A stretch of 8,442 nt of DNA from Rhodospirillales bacterium (lineage in GTDB: Bacteria > Pseudomonadota > Alphaproteobacteria > Acetobacterales > Acetobacteraceae), in the NCBI GenBank assembly GCA_018971455.1, contig JAGXAV010000067.1, forward strand, positions 1-8,442, read 5' to 3'. Under the pieces are notes generated by a model that was not told the DNA's origin, ran no database searches, and was given only the letters and a program-made list of their open reading frames with translations. A program made the position numbers and the translations under genes. Each line of letters begins with the position of its first letter. Position 1 is the first letter of the stretch. This document shows positions 1 through 6,901 of this stretch, one piece after another.

Positions 1-377
1 TGGTGCGCGAGGCCGCCGATGGCGGGCGCTGGACGCTGCCCGGCGGCTGGGCGGATGTCGGGCTGAGTGCCGCGGAGAACGTGGTCAAGGAGGTTCGCGA
101 GGAATCCGGCTTCGACGTGCGGGTGCGCAAGCTGGCCGCGCTGTGGGACCGCACCCGCCAGGGCCATCCGCCGCAGCCCTTCCAGGCCTATAAATGCTTC
201 TTCCTCTGCGACATCATCGGCGGCGTGGCGACCCCGTCCGCGGAGACCTCGGAGGTCGCCTTCTTCGCCGAGGACGCCATCCCGGCCGATTTGTCGCTGG
301 ACCGCGTGCAGCCGCACCAGATCGCCCGCATGTTCGCCCATGCCGCTCACCCGGAGCTGCCGACGGAATTCGAGTAG
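1..377 (+). CDS. Nudix hydrolase, C-terminal part (5' end outside window)
   Basis: Nudix proteins cleave a nucleoside diphosphate linked to another group (X), using Mg2+ bound by the Nudix helix. The reading frame is open from base 3 and no start is needed inside the window, so the N-terminus lies to the left; this is probably the family with an extra N-terminal helical domain, about 200 residues in full. The core reads RWTLPGGWADVG, followed by KEVREESGF. Against the consensus G-x5-E-x7-REUxEExGU, the metal-binding REUxEE core is kept with Lys for the first Arg, while the early Glu is Leu. From memory, the GGWADVG subgroup often shows these changes. The C-terminal part (EVAFFAEDAIPADLSLDR) fits the FF...LSxxR ending of ADP-ribose or CDP-choline type enzymes. 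The substrate cannot be told from sequence. The gene ends 9 bp before recO, whose SD overlaps the TAG stop, so the two are likely co-transcribed. Confidence 0.88.
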   Translation, partial: VREAADGGRWTLPGGWADVGLSAAENVVKEVREESGFDVRVRKLAALWDRTRQGHPPQPFQAYKCFFLCDIIGGVATPSAETSEVAFFAEDAIPADLSLDRVQPHQIARMFAHAAHPELPTEFE

Positions 378-386
378 GAGCCCGCC

Positions 387-1163
387 ATGGAATGGGAGGC
401 GCCCGCGATCGTGCTGGCCGTGCGGCCCTTCGGCGAGGGCGACGCCATTGCCACGGTGATGACCGAGGCGCACGGCCTGCATCGCGGCCTCGCGCGCGGC
501 GCCCAGGCGCGGCTGCGGGCGGCGCTGTGGCAGCCCGGCAATCTCGTCCAGCTGCGCTGGGTCGGGCGGCTGGCCGACCAGCTTGGCAGCTTCAGCGCCG
601 AGATGGTGCACCCGACCGCGGCCCTGGCGCTCGACGACGCGCTGGCGCTGGCGATGCTCACCGCGGTCTGTGCGGTGGCCGAGGGCGCGCTGCCGGAGCG
701 CGAGCCCCATCCGCGCGTCTTCGACGGGTTGCTGCACCTGCTGGCGCGCCTGGCGCAGGGGCCGTCGATGCTCGATGCGCTGATCCGCTGGGAGGCCGAT
801 CTGCTGACCGATCTCGGCTACGGGCTCGACCTCGCGCGCTGCGCCGTCACCGGCTCGCGGGAGGATCTGGCCTTCGTCTCCCCGCGATCGGGCTGTGCCG
901 TCTCCGAGGCCGGCGCGGGGCAGTGGCGGGAGCGGCTGCTGCCGCTGCCGACGCTGCTGCTCGGCCAGGCGCCCGGCACCGCGCGGGACTGGCGGGACGG
1001 TCTGCGGCTGACGGGGCATTTCCTCGCCCGCGACGTCTTCGGCCTCCAGCACAAGCCGCTGCCGCCCGCCCGGCTGCGCCTGCCCGATCTGCTGCCGCCC
1101 GATCCGGCCTCGCCCGATCCGCCCCCGCCTGATCCGTCTGGCGCGGCCACGCCATTGCCTTGA
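387..1163 (+). CDS. recO: DNA repair protein RecO
   Basis: RecO acts in the cytoplasm with RecR to displace SSB, load RecA on gapped DNA and anneal strands (RecFOR pathway). The 258-residue product shows the N-terminal OB fold at about residues 1-78, starting MEWEAPAIVLAVRPFGEGD and including the basic LHRGLARGAQ segment. A helical domain follows, with the alphaproteobacterial signature C152-AVTG, then LAFVSPRSG at 161-169 and AVS. The conserved core ends near FLARDVFGLQHKPLPPAR (about 212-229). Beyond it is a proline/aspartate-rich tail (about 233-258) built from PDP units, probably disordered. The ATG has a strong SD, AGGAG at 376-380, six bases upstream and partly inside the preceding Nudix stop codon, which supports this start and suggests translational coupling. 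parC follows after 52 bp; recO next to parC is, from memory, common in alphaproteobacteria. Confidence 0.93.
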   Translation: MEWEAPAIVLAVRPFGEGDAIATVMTEAHGLHRGLARGAQARLRAALWQPGNLVQLRWVGRLADQLGSFSAEMVHPTAALALDDALALAMLTAVCAVAEGALPEREPHPRVFDGLLHLLARLAQGPSMLDALIRWEADLLTDLGYGLDLARCAVTGSREDLAFVSPRSGCAVSEAGAGQWRERLLPLPTLLLGQAPGTARDWRDGLRLTGHFLARDVFGLQHKPLPPARLRLPDLLPPDPASPDPPPPDPSGAATPLP

Positions 1164-1186
1164 CCGGCCTGCCCGTCCTACCACCC

Positions 1187-1205
1187 TCCCCTGACTGGCA
1201 GGGGA
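1187..1205 (+). promoter_or_regulatory. Hairpin enclosing the parC Shine-Dalgarno sequence
   Basis: TCCCCTG (1187-1193) pairs perfectly with CAGGGGA (1199-1205) around a 5-base loop, ACTGG. The 3' arm contains the only good SD for parC, AGGGGA at 1200-1205, which ends 10 bases before the ATG. Folding would hide the ribosome binding site, so it could limit parC translation unless it is melted, for instance by ribosomes finishing recO 24 bases upstream. No T-run follows, so it does not look like an intrinsic terminator. The pairing is read directly from the sequence; the regulatory role is inference. In DNA this rich in GC, a 7-bp stem somewhere in a 52-bp gap is not very improbable. Confidence 0.45.
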
Positions 1206-1215
1206 CCCGACTCGC

Positions 1216-3435
1216 ATGGTCGATGAGCTGATCGGCAAGATCGACGACACGCTGCTCGCGAACGCGCTGAGCGAGCGCTACCTCGCCTATGCGCTGTCCA
1301 CCATCATGGCGCGCTCGCTGCCGGATGTGCGCGACGGGCTGAAGCCCGTGCATCGGCGGCTGGTCTACGCCATGCACCTGCTGCGCCTCGACCCGGCGGC
1401 CGGCTTCAAGAAATGCGCCCGCATCGTCGGCGATGTCATGGGCAAGTTCCATCCGCACGGCGACGCCTCGATCTACGATGCCATGGTCCGCCTCGCTCAG
1501 GATTTCGCCGCCCGCTACCCGCTGGTCGATGGCCAGGGCAATTTCGGCAATATCGACGGCGATAACGCCGCCGCCATGCGCTACACCGAGGCGCGGCTGA
1601 CCGAGATCGCCAAGGCGCTGCTCGCCGGCATCGACGAGGACGCGGTGGATTTCCGCCCGACCTATGACGGCGAGGAGAACGAGCCGCTGGTGCTGCCCGG
1701 CGGGTTTCCCAACCTGCTTGCCAATGGCGCGGCGGGCATCGCCGTCGGCATGGCGACCAGCATCCCGCCGCACAATGCCGGCGAGGTCTGCGCCGCCGCG
1801 CTGCATCTGGTCCGCCACCCCGAGGCAAGTGTGGCCGAGCTGCTCGCCCATATGCCCGGCCCCGATTTCCCCACCGGCGGCGTGGTGGTGGAGGAGCGTG
1901 CCTCCATCCTGCAGGCCTACGAGACCGGGCGCGGCGGCTTCCGCCTGCGCGCGCGCTGGGCCGTCGAGCGCGGCAAGCATGGCACCTGGTCGATCGTCGT
2001 CACCGAAATTCCCTATCAGGTGCAGAAGGCCCGCCTGATCGACCAGATCGCGCAGCTGCTGGAGGAGAAGAAGCTGCCCCTGCTCGGCGATCTGCGCGAC
2101 GAGAGCGCCGAGACGCTGCGCCTCGTGCTGGAGCCCAAGACGCGCGGCGTGGAGCCGGACGTGCTGATGGCGACGCTGTTCCGCGCCACCGCGCTCGAGA
2201 CCCGGTTCAGCCTCAACATGAACGTGCTGACCGCCGACCACACGCCGATGGTGCTCGGCCTGCGCGACGTGCTGCGCCAATGGCTGGACCATCGCCACGA
2301 GGTGCTGATCCGCCGCAGCAACCACCGCCGCGCGGCGATCGAGCGGCGGCTGGAGATTCTCGAGGGCTACCTTGCCGTCTTCCTCAACCTCGATGAGGTG
2401 ATCCGCATCATCCGCCACGAGGATGAACCCAAGCCGGTGCGGATGGCCACCTTCTCGCTGGCCGACGTGCAGGCGGAGGCGATCCTGAACATGCGGCTGC
2501 GCGCGTTGCGCCGCTTGGAGGAGATGGAGATCCGCCGCGAGCACAAGGCGCTGGGCCGCGAGCTGCGCGAGTTGCAGGGCCTGCTCAAGGATTCCGCGAA
2601 ACGCTGGGAACGGATTGCCGGCGAGCTCGAGGAGACGCGGCAGAAATTCGGCGGCGGCGCGCTGGGGGCCCGGCGCACCGAGCTTGCCGACGCGCCGGCG
2701 CCGATCGAGGTTGCCACCGAGGCCTTCGTCGAGCGCGAGCCGATCACGGTGGTGCTGTCCGAGAAGGGCTGGATCCGCGCCGTCAAGGGCCACGGCATCG
2801 ACGGCGACGCCCAGAAATTCAAGGAAGGCGACCGGCTGCGCCTGCTGGTGCCCTGCGAGACCACCGACCGGCTCTGCCTGTTCGCAACCAACGGCCGCGC
2901 CTACACGCTCAAGGCGGGCGACCTGCCGCGCGGCCGTGGCGACGGCCAGGCGGTGCGCGTGCTGGCCGACCTCACCAACGAGGACGACGTCGCCACCATC
3001 TTCATCTGGCGCGCCGGGTTGCGCTATCTGGTGGCGAGCAGTGCCGGGCGCGGCTTCGTGGTAAAATCGGACGATCTGCTGGCCGAGAAGCGGACCGGCA
3101 AGACCGTGCTGAACCTCAAGCCCGGCGAGGAAGCGGTGCGCTGCGTGCCGGCGGCGGGCGACCACGTCGCGGTGATCGGCCAGAACAAGAAGCTGCTGGT
3201 CTTCCCGCTCGACCAGGTGCCCGAGATGGCGCGCGGCGCCGGCGTGATGTTGCAGAAATACAAGGATGGCGGGCTGGCCGACGCCAAGGTGTTCGCCCTC
3301 GCCGATGGTCTGACCTGGCGGCTGGGCGAAAAGACGCGCACCGAGACCGATCTGCGCGACTGGCTCGGGGAGCGCGCGCAGGCCGGCCGTCTGCCGCCGA
3401 GCGGCTTTCCGAAATCGGGGCGGTTCGGCGGCTGA
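1216..3435 (+). CDS. parC: DNA topoisomerase IV subunit A (ParC)
   Basis: ParC is the DNA-cleaving subunit of topoisomerase IV. With ParE (not in the window) it unlinks daughter chromosomes, passing one duplex through a break held by a 5'-phosphotyrosine. The 739-residue product is full length. It shows [14 protein letters not shown] at 35-48, the winged-helix segment HPHGD at 79-83, LVDGQGNFG at 103-111 and [10 protein letters not shown], with the catalytic tyrosine at Y123. A charged coiled-coil arm covers about 370-480, and a beta-pinwheel C-terminal domain runs from about residue 500. The canonical GyrA box (QRRGGKG) is absent; in its place is [20 protein letters not shown], which favours ParC over GyrA, as do recO linkage and the [14 protein letters not shown] tail. 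At the quinolone-contact position equal to E. coli GyrA Ser83 the residue is Ala84; the acidic partner is kept as Asp88. The ATG has AGGGGA 10 bases upstream, inside a hairpin. Confidence 0.95.
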   Translation: MVDELIGKIDDTLLANALSERYLAYALSTIMARSLPDVRDGLKPVHRRLVYAMHLLRLDPAAGFKKCARIVGDVMGKFHPHGDASIYDAMVRLAQDFAARYPLVDGQGNFGNIDGDNAAAMRYTEARLTEIAKALLAGIDEDAVDFRPTYDGEENEPLVLPGGFPNLLANGAAGIAVGMATSIPPHNAGEVCAAALHLVRHPEASVAELLAHMPGPDFPTGGVVVEERASILQAYETGRGGFRLRARWAVERGKHGTWSIVVTEIPYQVQKARLIDQIAQLLEEKKLPLLGDLRDESAETLRLVLEPKTRGVEPDVLMATLFRATALETRFSLNMNVLTADHTPMVLGLRDVLRQWLDHRHEVLIRRSNHRRAAIERRLEILEGYLAVFLNLDEVIRIIRHEDEPKPVRMATFSLADVQAEAILNMRLRALRRLEEMEIRREHKALGRELRELQGLLKDSAKRWERIAGELEETRQKFGGGALGARRTELADAPAPIEVATEAFVEREPITVVLSEKGWIRAVKGHGIDGDAQKFKEGDRLRLLVPCETTDRLCLFATNGRAYTLKAGDLPRGRGDGQAVRVLADLTNEDDVATIFIWRAGLRYLVASSAGRGFVVKSDDLLAEKRTGKTVLNLKPGEEAVRCVPAAGDHVAVIGQNKKLLVFPLDQVPEMARGAGVMLQKYKDGGLADAKVFALADGLTWRLGEKTRTETDLRDWLGERAQAGRLPPSGFPKSGRFGG

Positions 3436-3442
3436 CCGCCCC
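3417..3442. terminator. Hairpin at the parC/serine hydrolase convergent junction, possible bidirectional terminator
   Basis: GGGGCGGT (3417-3424) pairs perfectly with ACCGCCCC (3435-3442) around a 10-base loop that holds the first two bases of the parC TGA stop (3433-3435). The 3' arm fills the whole 7-bp gap and touches the stop codon of the opposing gene. It is therefore placed to act on transcripts from both directions. On the - strand the stem is followed by GATTTCGG, with only three Ts; on the + strand there is no T-run. It is thus a terminator-like structure of uncertain strength. All eight pairs are seen directly; the function is inferred from its position. Confidence 0.5.
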
Positions 3443-4666
3443 TCAGTCGATGATCGCCTGGTAGGTCAGCACGCGCAGCTCGCGGCGGATCGGGTAGGTC
3501 GATGAGGGCGTGAGCTGGGTCAGCATCACCACCGCCAGCTCCTCGGCCGGGTCGATCCAGAAGGCCGTGCTGGCCGCGCCGCCCCAGGCATATTCCCCCG
3601 GCGTGCCGAGGATCTGCGCCTTCGCCGGGTCGAGCATCACCGAGAAGCCGAGCCCGAAGCCGATGCCGGTATAGGGCGATTCGCTGAAGCGGGCCTGGCC
3701 CATATCGGCCATGTCGCCGCCCAGATGATTCATCGTCATCAGCTCGACCGTCTTGCGCCCGAGCAGCCGCGTGCCCGACAGCGTGCCCTTGTTCAGCATC
3801 ATCTGGCAGAAGCGCATGTAGTCGCCGGCGGTGGACACCAGCCCGCCGCCGCCCGAGGCGATGGCGCGCGGCGCGCCGAAGCGGCTCTTCTGCGGATCGT
3901 CGATCAGCATCGGCCGGCCGTCCGCCCCGCGCGTGTAGTTGGCGGCGAAGCGGGCGAGTTTCTCGGGCGGCACATGAAAGCCGGTATCCTTCATGCCGAG
4001 CGGGCCGATCACCCGCTCGTGCAGGAAGCTTGCGAAGCTCTGCCCGGAGATGGTGGCGACGAGGTGGCCCAGCACGTCGGTCGCGATGCTGTAATTCCAC
4101 GCGCTGCCGGGTTGGGCGAGTAGGGGCAGGGCGGCCGCCTTCTCGACCAGTTCGGCCAGCGTCGCATCCGAGGTCTGGAAATCCACCCCATGCTCGCGGT
4201 ACAGCGCATCCACCGGCGAGGCTTCCATGAAGCCGTAGGTCAGCCCAGAGGTGTGCGTCAGCAGGTCGCGGAAGGTGATGTCGCGATTGGCCGGCGCCGT
4301 CTCGATCTTGCCGCGCGCGCCGCCGACGCAGACCCGCATGTCGGCGAAGCAGGGCAGGAAGCGGGTGATCGGGTCATCGAGCTGGAAGTGGCCCTCCTCG
4401 TACAGCATCATGATGGCCACGCTGGCGAGCGGCTTGGTCATCGAATAGATGCGCACGATGGTGTCGGGCCGCATCGGCGCGGCGCGGGCGATATCGGCCT
4501 GACCGTGGCAGGCCAGCCACGCCGTCTGTCCCCGCCGCGAGACCATGGTGAGAACGCCGGGCAGCTTGCCATCCGCCACCAGGCGCTGCATCCAGCCCTC
4601 GATCAGTGCCAGCCGGCGCGATGAAAGGCCGACATCCTCGGGGCGGGCGATGCGGGTTGCGTCCAT
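3443..4666 (-). CDS. Serine hydrolase, class C beta-lactamase/esterase fold
   Basis: This is a member of the beta-lactamase-related serine hydrolase family (Pfam Beta-lactamase), which includes AmpC, D-aminopeptidases and EstB-like esterases. The 407-residue product has the nucleophile motif SMTK (S75, K78), the tyrosine motif YSI at Y192 inside SAWNYSIATDVLGHL, and WGG at 361-363 in place of the KTG box. WGG is typical of the EstB esterase branch rather than true beta-lactamases. LLTHTSGLTYGF (135-146) is also characteristic of the family. I see no N-terminal signal peptide, so a cytoplasmic esterase or amidase is more likely than a periplasmic beta-lactamase; the substrate is unknown. The ATG is preceded by GGAGAG at a suitable distance. 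It lies 43 bp downstream of the M20 peptidase gene on the same strand, so the two may form a unit. Its stop is 7 bp from the parC stop. Confidence 0.9.
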   Translation of the reverse strand: MDATRIARPEDVGLSSRRLALIEGWMQRLVADGKLPGVLTMVSRRGQTAWLACHGQADIARAAPMRPDTIVRIYSMTKPLASVAIMMLYEEGHFQLDDPITRFLPCFADMRVCVGGARGKIETAPANRDITFRDLLTHTSGLTYGFMEASPVDALYREHGVDFQTSDATLAELVEKAAALPLLAQPGSAWNYSIATDVLGHLVATISGQSFASFLHERVIGPLGMKDTGFHVPPEKLARFAANYTRGADGRPMLIDDPQKSRFGAPRAIASGGGGLVSTAGDYMRFCQMMLNKGTLSGTRLLGRKTVELMTMNHLGGDMADMGQARFSESPYTGIGFGLGFSVMLDPAKAQILGTPGEYAWGGAASTAFWIDPAEELAVVMLTQLTPSSTYPIRRELRVLTYQAIID

Positions 4667-4709
4667 GTGCGATCTCTCCAGTCGGTAATGCGGGGGCAGG
4701 TGGCCGGCG

Positions 4710-5831
4710 TTATTGCAGCGTGGCCAGCAGGCCGGCCATCAGCCGGGCGCGCCGCACCAGGCTCGCGATCTCGATGTGCTCACCCAGCGTGTGCGCGCCG
4801 GCGCCGGCCAGGCCGAGCCCGTCCAGCGTGGGAATGCCCATGGCGCCGGTGAAATTGCCGTCCGACCCGCCGCCGGAACTCTGCGGTGGGATATTGAAGC
4901 CGAGCGCCAGCGCGATCTCCCGCGCGTGGCGCCACAGCGCCTCGGTGCCCGCATCGGGCTCCCACACCGGGCGGGTGACGCCGCGCGTGACCTCGAACTG
5001 CACATCGTTGCCGTGGGCGCGCAGGGCGAGCATGGCGGCGACGCCGCGGTCCAGATCGGCCTGGCGCTTGGCCATGCTGAGCGCCTCGCCCTCGCAGGTG
5101 GTGGCGACGCAATTCACCCACTCGCCACCCCGCACGACGCCGACGCTGAAGGTGCAATCCTCGGTCGTCATGTCCTCGATGGCGATGATCTGGCGGGCCA
5201 TTTCGCGAATCGCGCTGCGCCCCTCGGCCAGCCGCGCCCCGGCATGGCTCGGGCGTCCGGTGGCCTTCAGGCGGAACCGCGCAATGGCGTAGCGCCCGGT
5301 CACCACCCCGCCATCCGGCCGCGCGGGCTCGGGGATCAGCACGTAGCGATGCCGGGCCGCCTCGGCCTCGATCAGGTCGCGCGTGGATGGGCTGCCGACC
5401 TCCTCGTCGCTGGTGAACAGCACGGTGATCGGCAGCTTCGCCGCGATCCCGGCGCGCTGAAGCTGGCGGATCGCCTCGAGTGCGATGTAGTTGCCGCCCT
5501 TCATGTCCAGAATGCCGGGTCCGAAGCACTGCCCGGCCTCGCGCCGCCAGGCCAGCGTGGCCAGCGTGCCGAGCGGATGCACGGTGTCGAGATGGCCCAT
5601 CACCAGAATGCCGGCGCCCGGCGGGCCGAACCGGCCCCGAACGCAGTCGCCAAACCCCATGCGGCCGGGGATGCGGTCGATCTGCGCGCCGGCCATGGCC
5701 AGCTCGCGCGCCGCGAGGTCCATGCAGCGATTGACCGCGGCGGCATCGTGCGTCGGGCTCTCGCATTCCACCCATGGGCGCAGACCGGCCAGCATCTCGT
5801 CGGCATCGAAGGGCAGGGCGTTCGGGTCCAT
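4710..5831 (-). CDS. M20-family metallopeptidase (glutamate carboxypeptidase/deacylase type)
   Basis: M20 enzymes use two zinc ions to cut C-terminal glutamate or to deacylate N-acyl amino acids. The 373-residue product carries the full set of expected residues: HLDTV (H80, D82), ILDMKGG (bridging D109), SDEEVGS (base E143, metal E144), IPEPA (metal E168), RPSHAG in the dimerisation domain (H196) and AGAHTLGEH (H347). DEEVGSPSTRDLIE resembles the carboxypeptidase G2 branch. No signal peptide is evident, unlike secreted CPG2, so it is probably cytoplasmic. The chosen ATG (MDPNALPFDADEML) has GAGGA just upstream with a short 4-base spacing. The frame stays open far upstream through the antisense of DUF1217, but that extension has no family resemblance and was discarded. 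The gene follows DUF1217 by 89 bp and precedes the serine hydrolase by 43 bp. The exact substrate (glutamyl, folate-like, N-acyl) cannot be assigned. Confidence 0.9.
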   Translation of the reverse strand: MDPNALPFDADEMLAGLRPWVECESPTHDAAAVNRCMDLAARELAMAGAQIDRIPGRMGFGDCVRGRFGPPGAGILVMGHLDTVHPLGTLATLAWRREAGQCFGPGILDMKGGNYIALEAIRQLQRAGIAAKLPITVLFTSDEEVGSPSTRDLIEAEAARHRYVLIPEPARPDGGVVTGRYAIARFRLKATGRPSHAGARLAEGRSAIREMARQIIAIEDMTTEDCTFSVGVVRGGEWVNCVATTCEGEALSMAKRQADLDRGVAAMLALRAHGNDVQFEVTRGVTRPVWEPDAGTEALWRHAREIALALGFNIPPQSSGGGSDGNFTGAMGIPTLDGLGLAGAGAHTLGEHIEIASLVRRARLMAGLLATLQ

Positions 5832-5884
5832 CGCATCCTCATCGCCCGTCCGGGGGCATGAGGCGCAGCATGTGCGCAGTTCGT

Positions 5885-5905
5885 CCGCGCCGCAATCCGG
5901 CGCGG
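5885..5905 (-). terminator. All-GC 8-bp hairpin after the DUF1217 gene
   Basis: CCGCGCCG (5885-5892) pairs perfectly with CGGCGCGG (5898-5905) around a 5-base loop, with every pair a G-C pair. On the - strand it begins 15 bases after the DUF1217 stop, inside the 89-bp gap before the M20 gene. No T-run follows (ACGAACTG), so it may be a weak or Rho-assisted terminator, an mRNA 3'-end stabiliser, or a polarity element that lowers expression of the two hydrolase genes relative to DUF1217. The rest of the gap holds the SD of the M20 gene and no recognisable promoter. Confidence 0.45.
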
Positions 5906-5920
5906 TTGCGCGGCGGCGGG

Positions 5921-6787
5921 CTACACCACCAGCCCGGCGGCCTGGACGGCCAGCGAATCCAGGCTCGGCGTGGTGCCGCTCGTCTGTGCGGCCTGCGCCT
6001 TGTTCAGCAGATATTCCTGGGCCAGGGACTGGACGAATTTCGGGTCCTGCAACCGGCTGATGTCGAGCTGGCTGGTGATGGCATTCTGCTGCGCCGTGCT
6101 GTCCTGATAGGCGATCTGCAACGGAATGTTCAGCGCGGTGGTGACCACGTCGCGAATCACCGGATCGCCCAGGATCTGGTTGGCGGAGGTCATGGTCGAG
6201 GCCTTCTGCAGGAAGCTCAGCGCGTTGGACAGGCCGGGCGTCGTCGCATCCAGCGATTGCCGCCAGGAAATCTCGGCATAGCCGCTGGTGATGGCCGCCA
6301 TCGCCGTCGGGTTCTGCAGGGCCGCGAGCCCCTTGGTGGCGAATTGATAGGTCTGCACGACGGGCAGCCAGGTGGCGTCCGTGCTGTTGATCTGGTTGAC
6401 CAGGGAGTTCGCGTTCGACGGGTCGGAAAGCAGCACCTTCTGCGCCAGGGCGGGATAGGCGACGTCGCTGGACAGCCCGTTGGCGGTGAGCAGCACCTTC
6501 AGCGCCGTGGGATTGGCGAGCAGATCGGCCGGGGTCTTGGCATTGGCGACGGCGGCCTGGAAGGCGGCGATGTCGCGCGCGATCTGCGGCTGGCTGGCGG
6601 TGGTGGCGATGTCCTTGGTCTGGTCGCGCTGCGCCGTCTGCAGGGCCTGCAGCGCGGCCGTGGGGCTGCTGGTGGTGCCCCCGCCCGTGCCGTACAGCGC
6701 CCCCAGCAGGCTGCTGGTCGCGCCGGTGCCGGCGGTGGTGGGGAACAGCACGGAATAGTCGATACCGCTGGTGATGGAGCCCGACAT
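5921..6787 (-). CDS. DUF1217 protein, flagellum-associated family
   Basis: I recognise this as a DUF1217-type protein. The family has no established biochemical role, but from memory in rhizobia it is encoded within flagellar gene clusters. The 288-residue product starts MSGSITSGIDYSVLFP and has a Gly/Ser/Thr-rich stretch up to about residue 45, followed by mostly helical sequence. It has no cysteine and no histidine and is rich in Ala, Gln, Ser, Thr and Asn, a composition like that of proteins exported through the flagellar secretion channel; there is no Sec signal. A weak internal repeat is visible: LLANPTALKVLLTA (89-102) against ILGDPVIRDVVTTA (205-218), each followed by another DP (122 and 248). 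The ATG has GGGAGGA upstream, with GGAGG ending 10 bases from the start, and this fixes the start despite an open frame far upstream. No other flagellar gene is in the window. It is divergent from the efflux gene and may lead the - strand gene group. Confidence 0.82.
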   Translation of the reverse strand: MSGSITSGIDYSVLFPTTAGTGATSSLLGALYGTGGGTTSSPTAALQALQTAQRDQTKDIATTASQPQIARDIAAFQAAVANAKTPADLLANPTALKVLLTANGLSSDVAYPALAQKVLLSDPSNANSLVNQINSTDATWLPVVQTYQFATKGLAALQNPTAMAAITSGYAEISWRQSLDATTPGLSNALSFLQKASTMTSANQILGDPVIRDVVTTALNIPLQIAYQDSTAQQNAITSQLDISRLQDPKFVQSLAQEYLLNKAQAAQTSGTTPSLDSLAVQAAGLVV

Positions 6788-6901
6788 GGCGCGCGATCCT
6801 CCCGCACCCATCCTGGCAGGCGCCGATGAAGGAAGCATGAACGCGGTCTTGCGCCGCCCCGGGCATCGCCGGAAACTGCGCGGAATGGAGAATGCCGCAC
6901 C
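6788..6901. promoter_or_regulatory. Divergent control region between DUF1217 and the efflux transporter
   Basis: This is the only intergenic stretch between the two divergently transcribed genes, so promoters for both must lie here or reach into the genes. I could not find convincing -35/-10 pairs on either strand. The DUF1217 SD (GGAGG, read on the - strand) sits at its left edge. The transporter GGAG (6887-6890) sits at its right edge, 11 bases before the GTG. A short leader ORF fills much of the right half. No MarR- or TetR-like palindrome of convincing length was seen. Confidence 0.5.

Noticed and set aside
847..3165. A 772-codon open frame on the - strand antisense to recO and parC
   Set aside because: It is a shadow of parC codon bias in GC-rich DNA: the translation is low in complexity (His/Gln/Ala/Arg-rich) and lacks any family motif, while parC on the other strand is unmistakable.
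3024..4100. A 358-codon - strand frame overlapping the serine hydrolase and the parC end
   Set aside because: It is another frame of the serine hydrolase gene plus antisense of parC, with Arg-rich shadow sequence and no motif.
5839..5871. A 10-codon ORF on the - strand just upstream of the M20 gene, its TGA overlapping the SD
   Set aside because: It is too short, has no convincing SD of its own and no unusual composition; chance is the simplest explanation.
6822..6829. GCCGATGA, resembling the sigma-28 flagellar -10 element
   Set aside because: It is on the + strand, facing away from the DUF1217 gene, and there is no TAAA-type -35 at the right distance.
5832..6866. N-terminal extension of the M20 peptidase frame through DUF1217
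   Set aside because: It is the wrong frame of a real gene, with no M20 similarity; the ATG at 5831 gives a normal-length enzyme.
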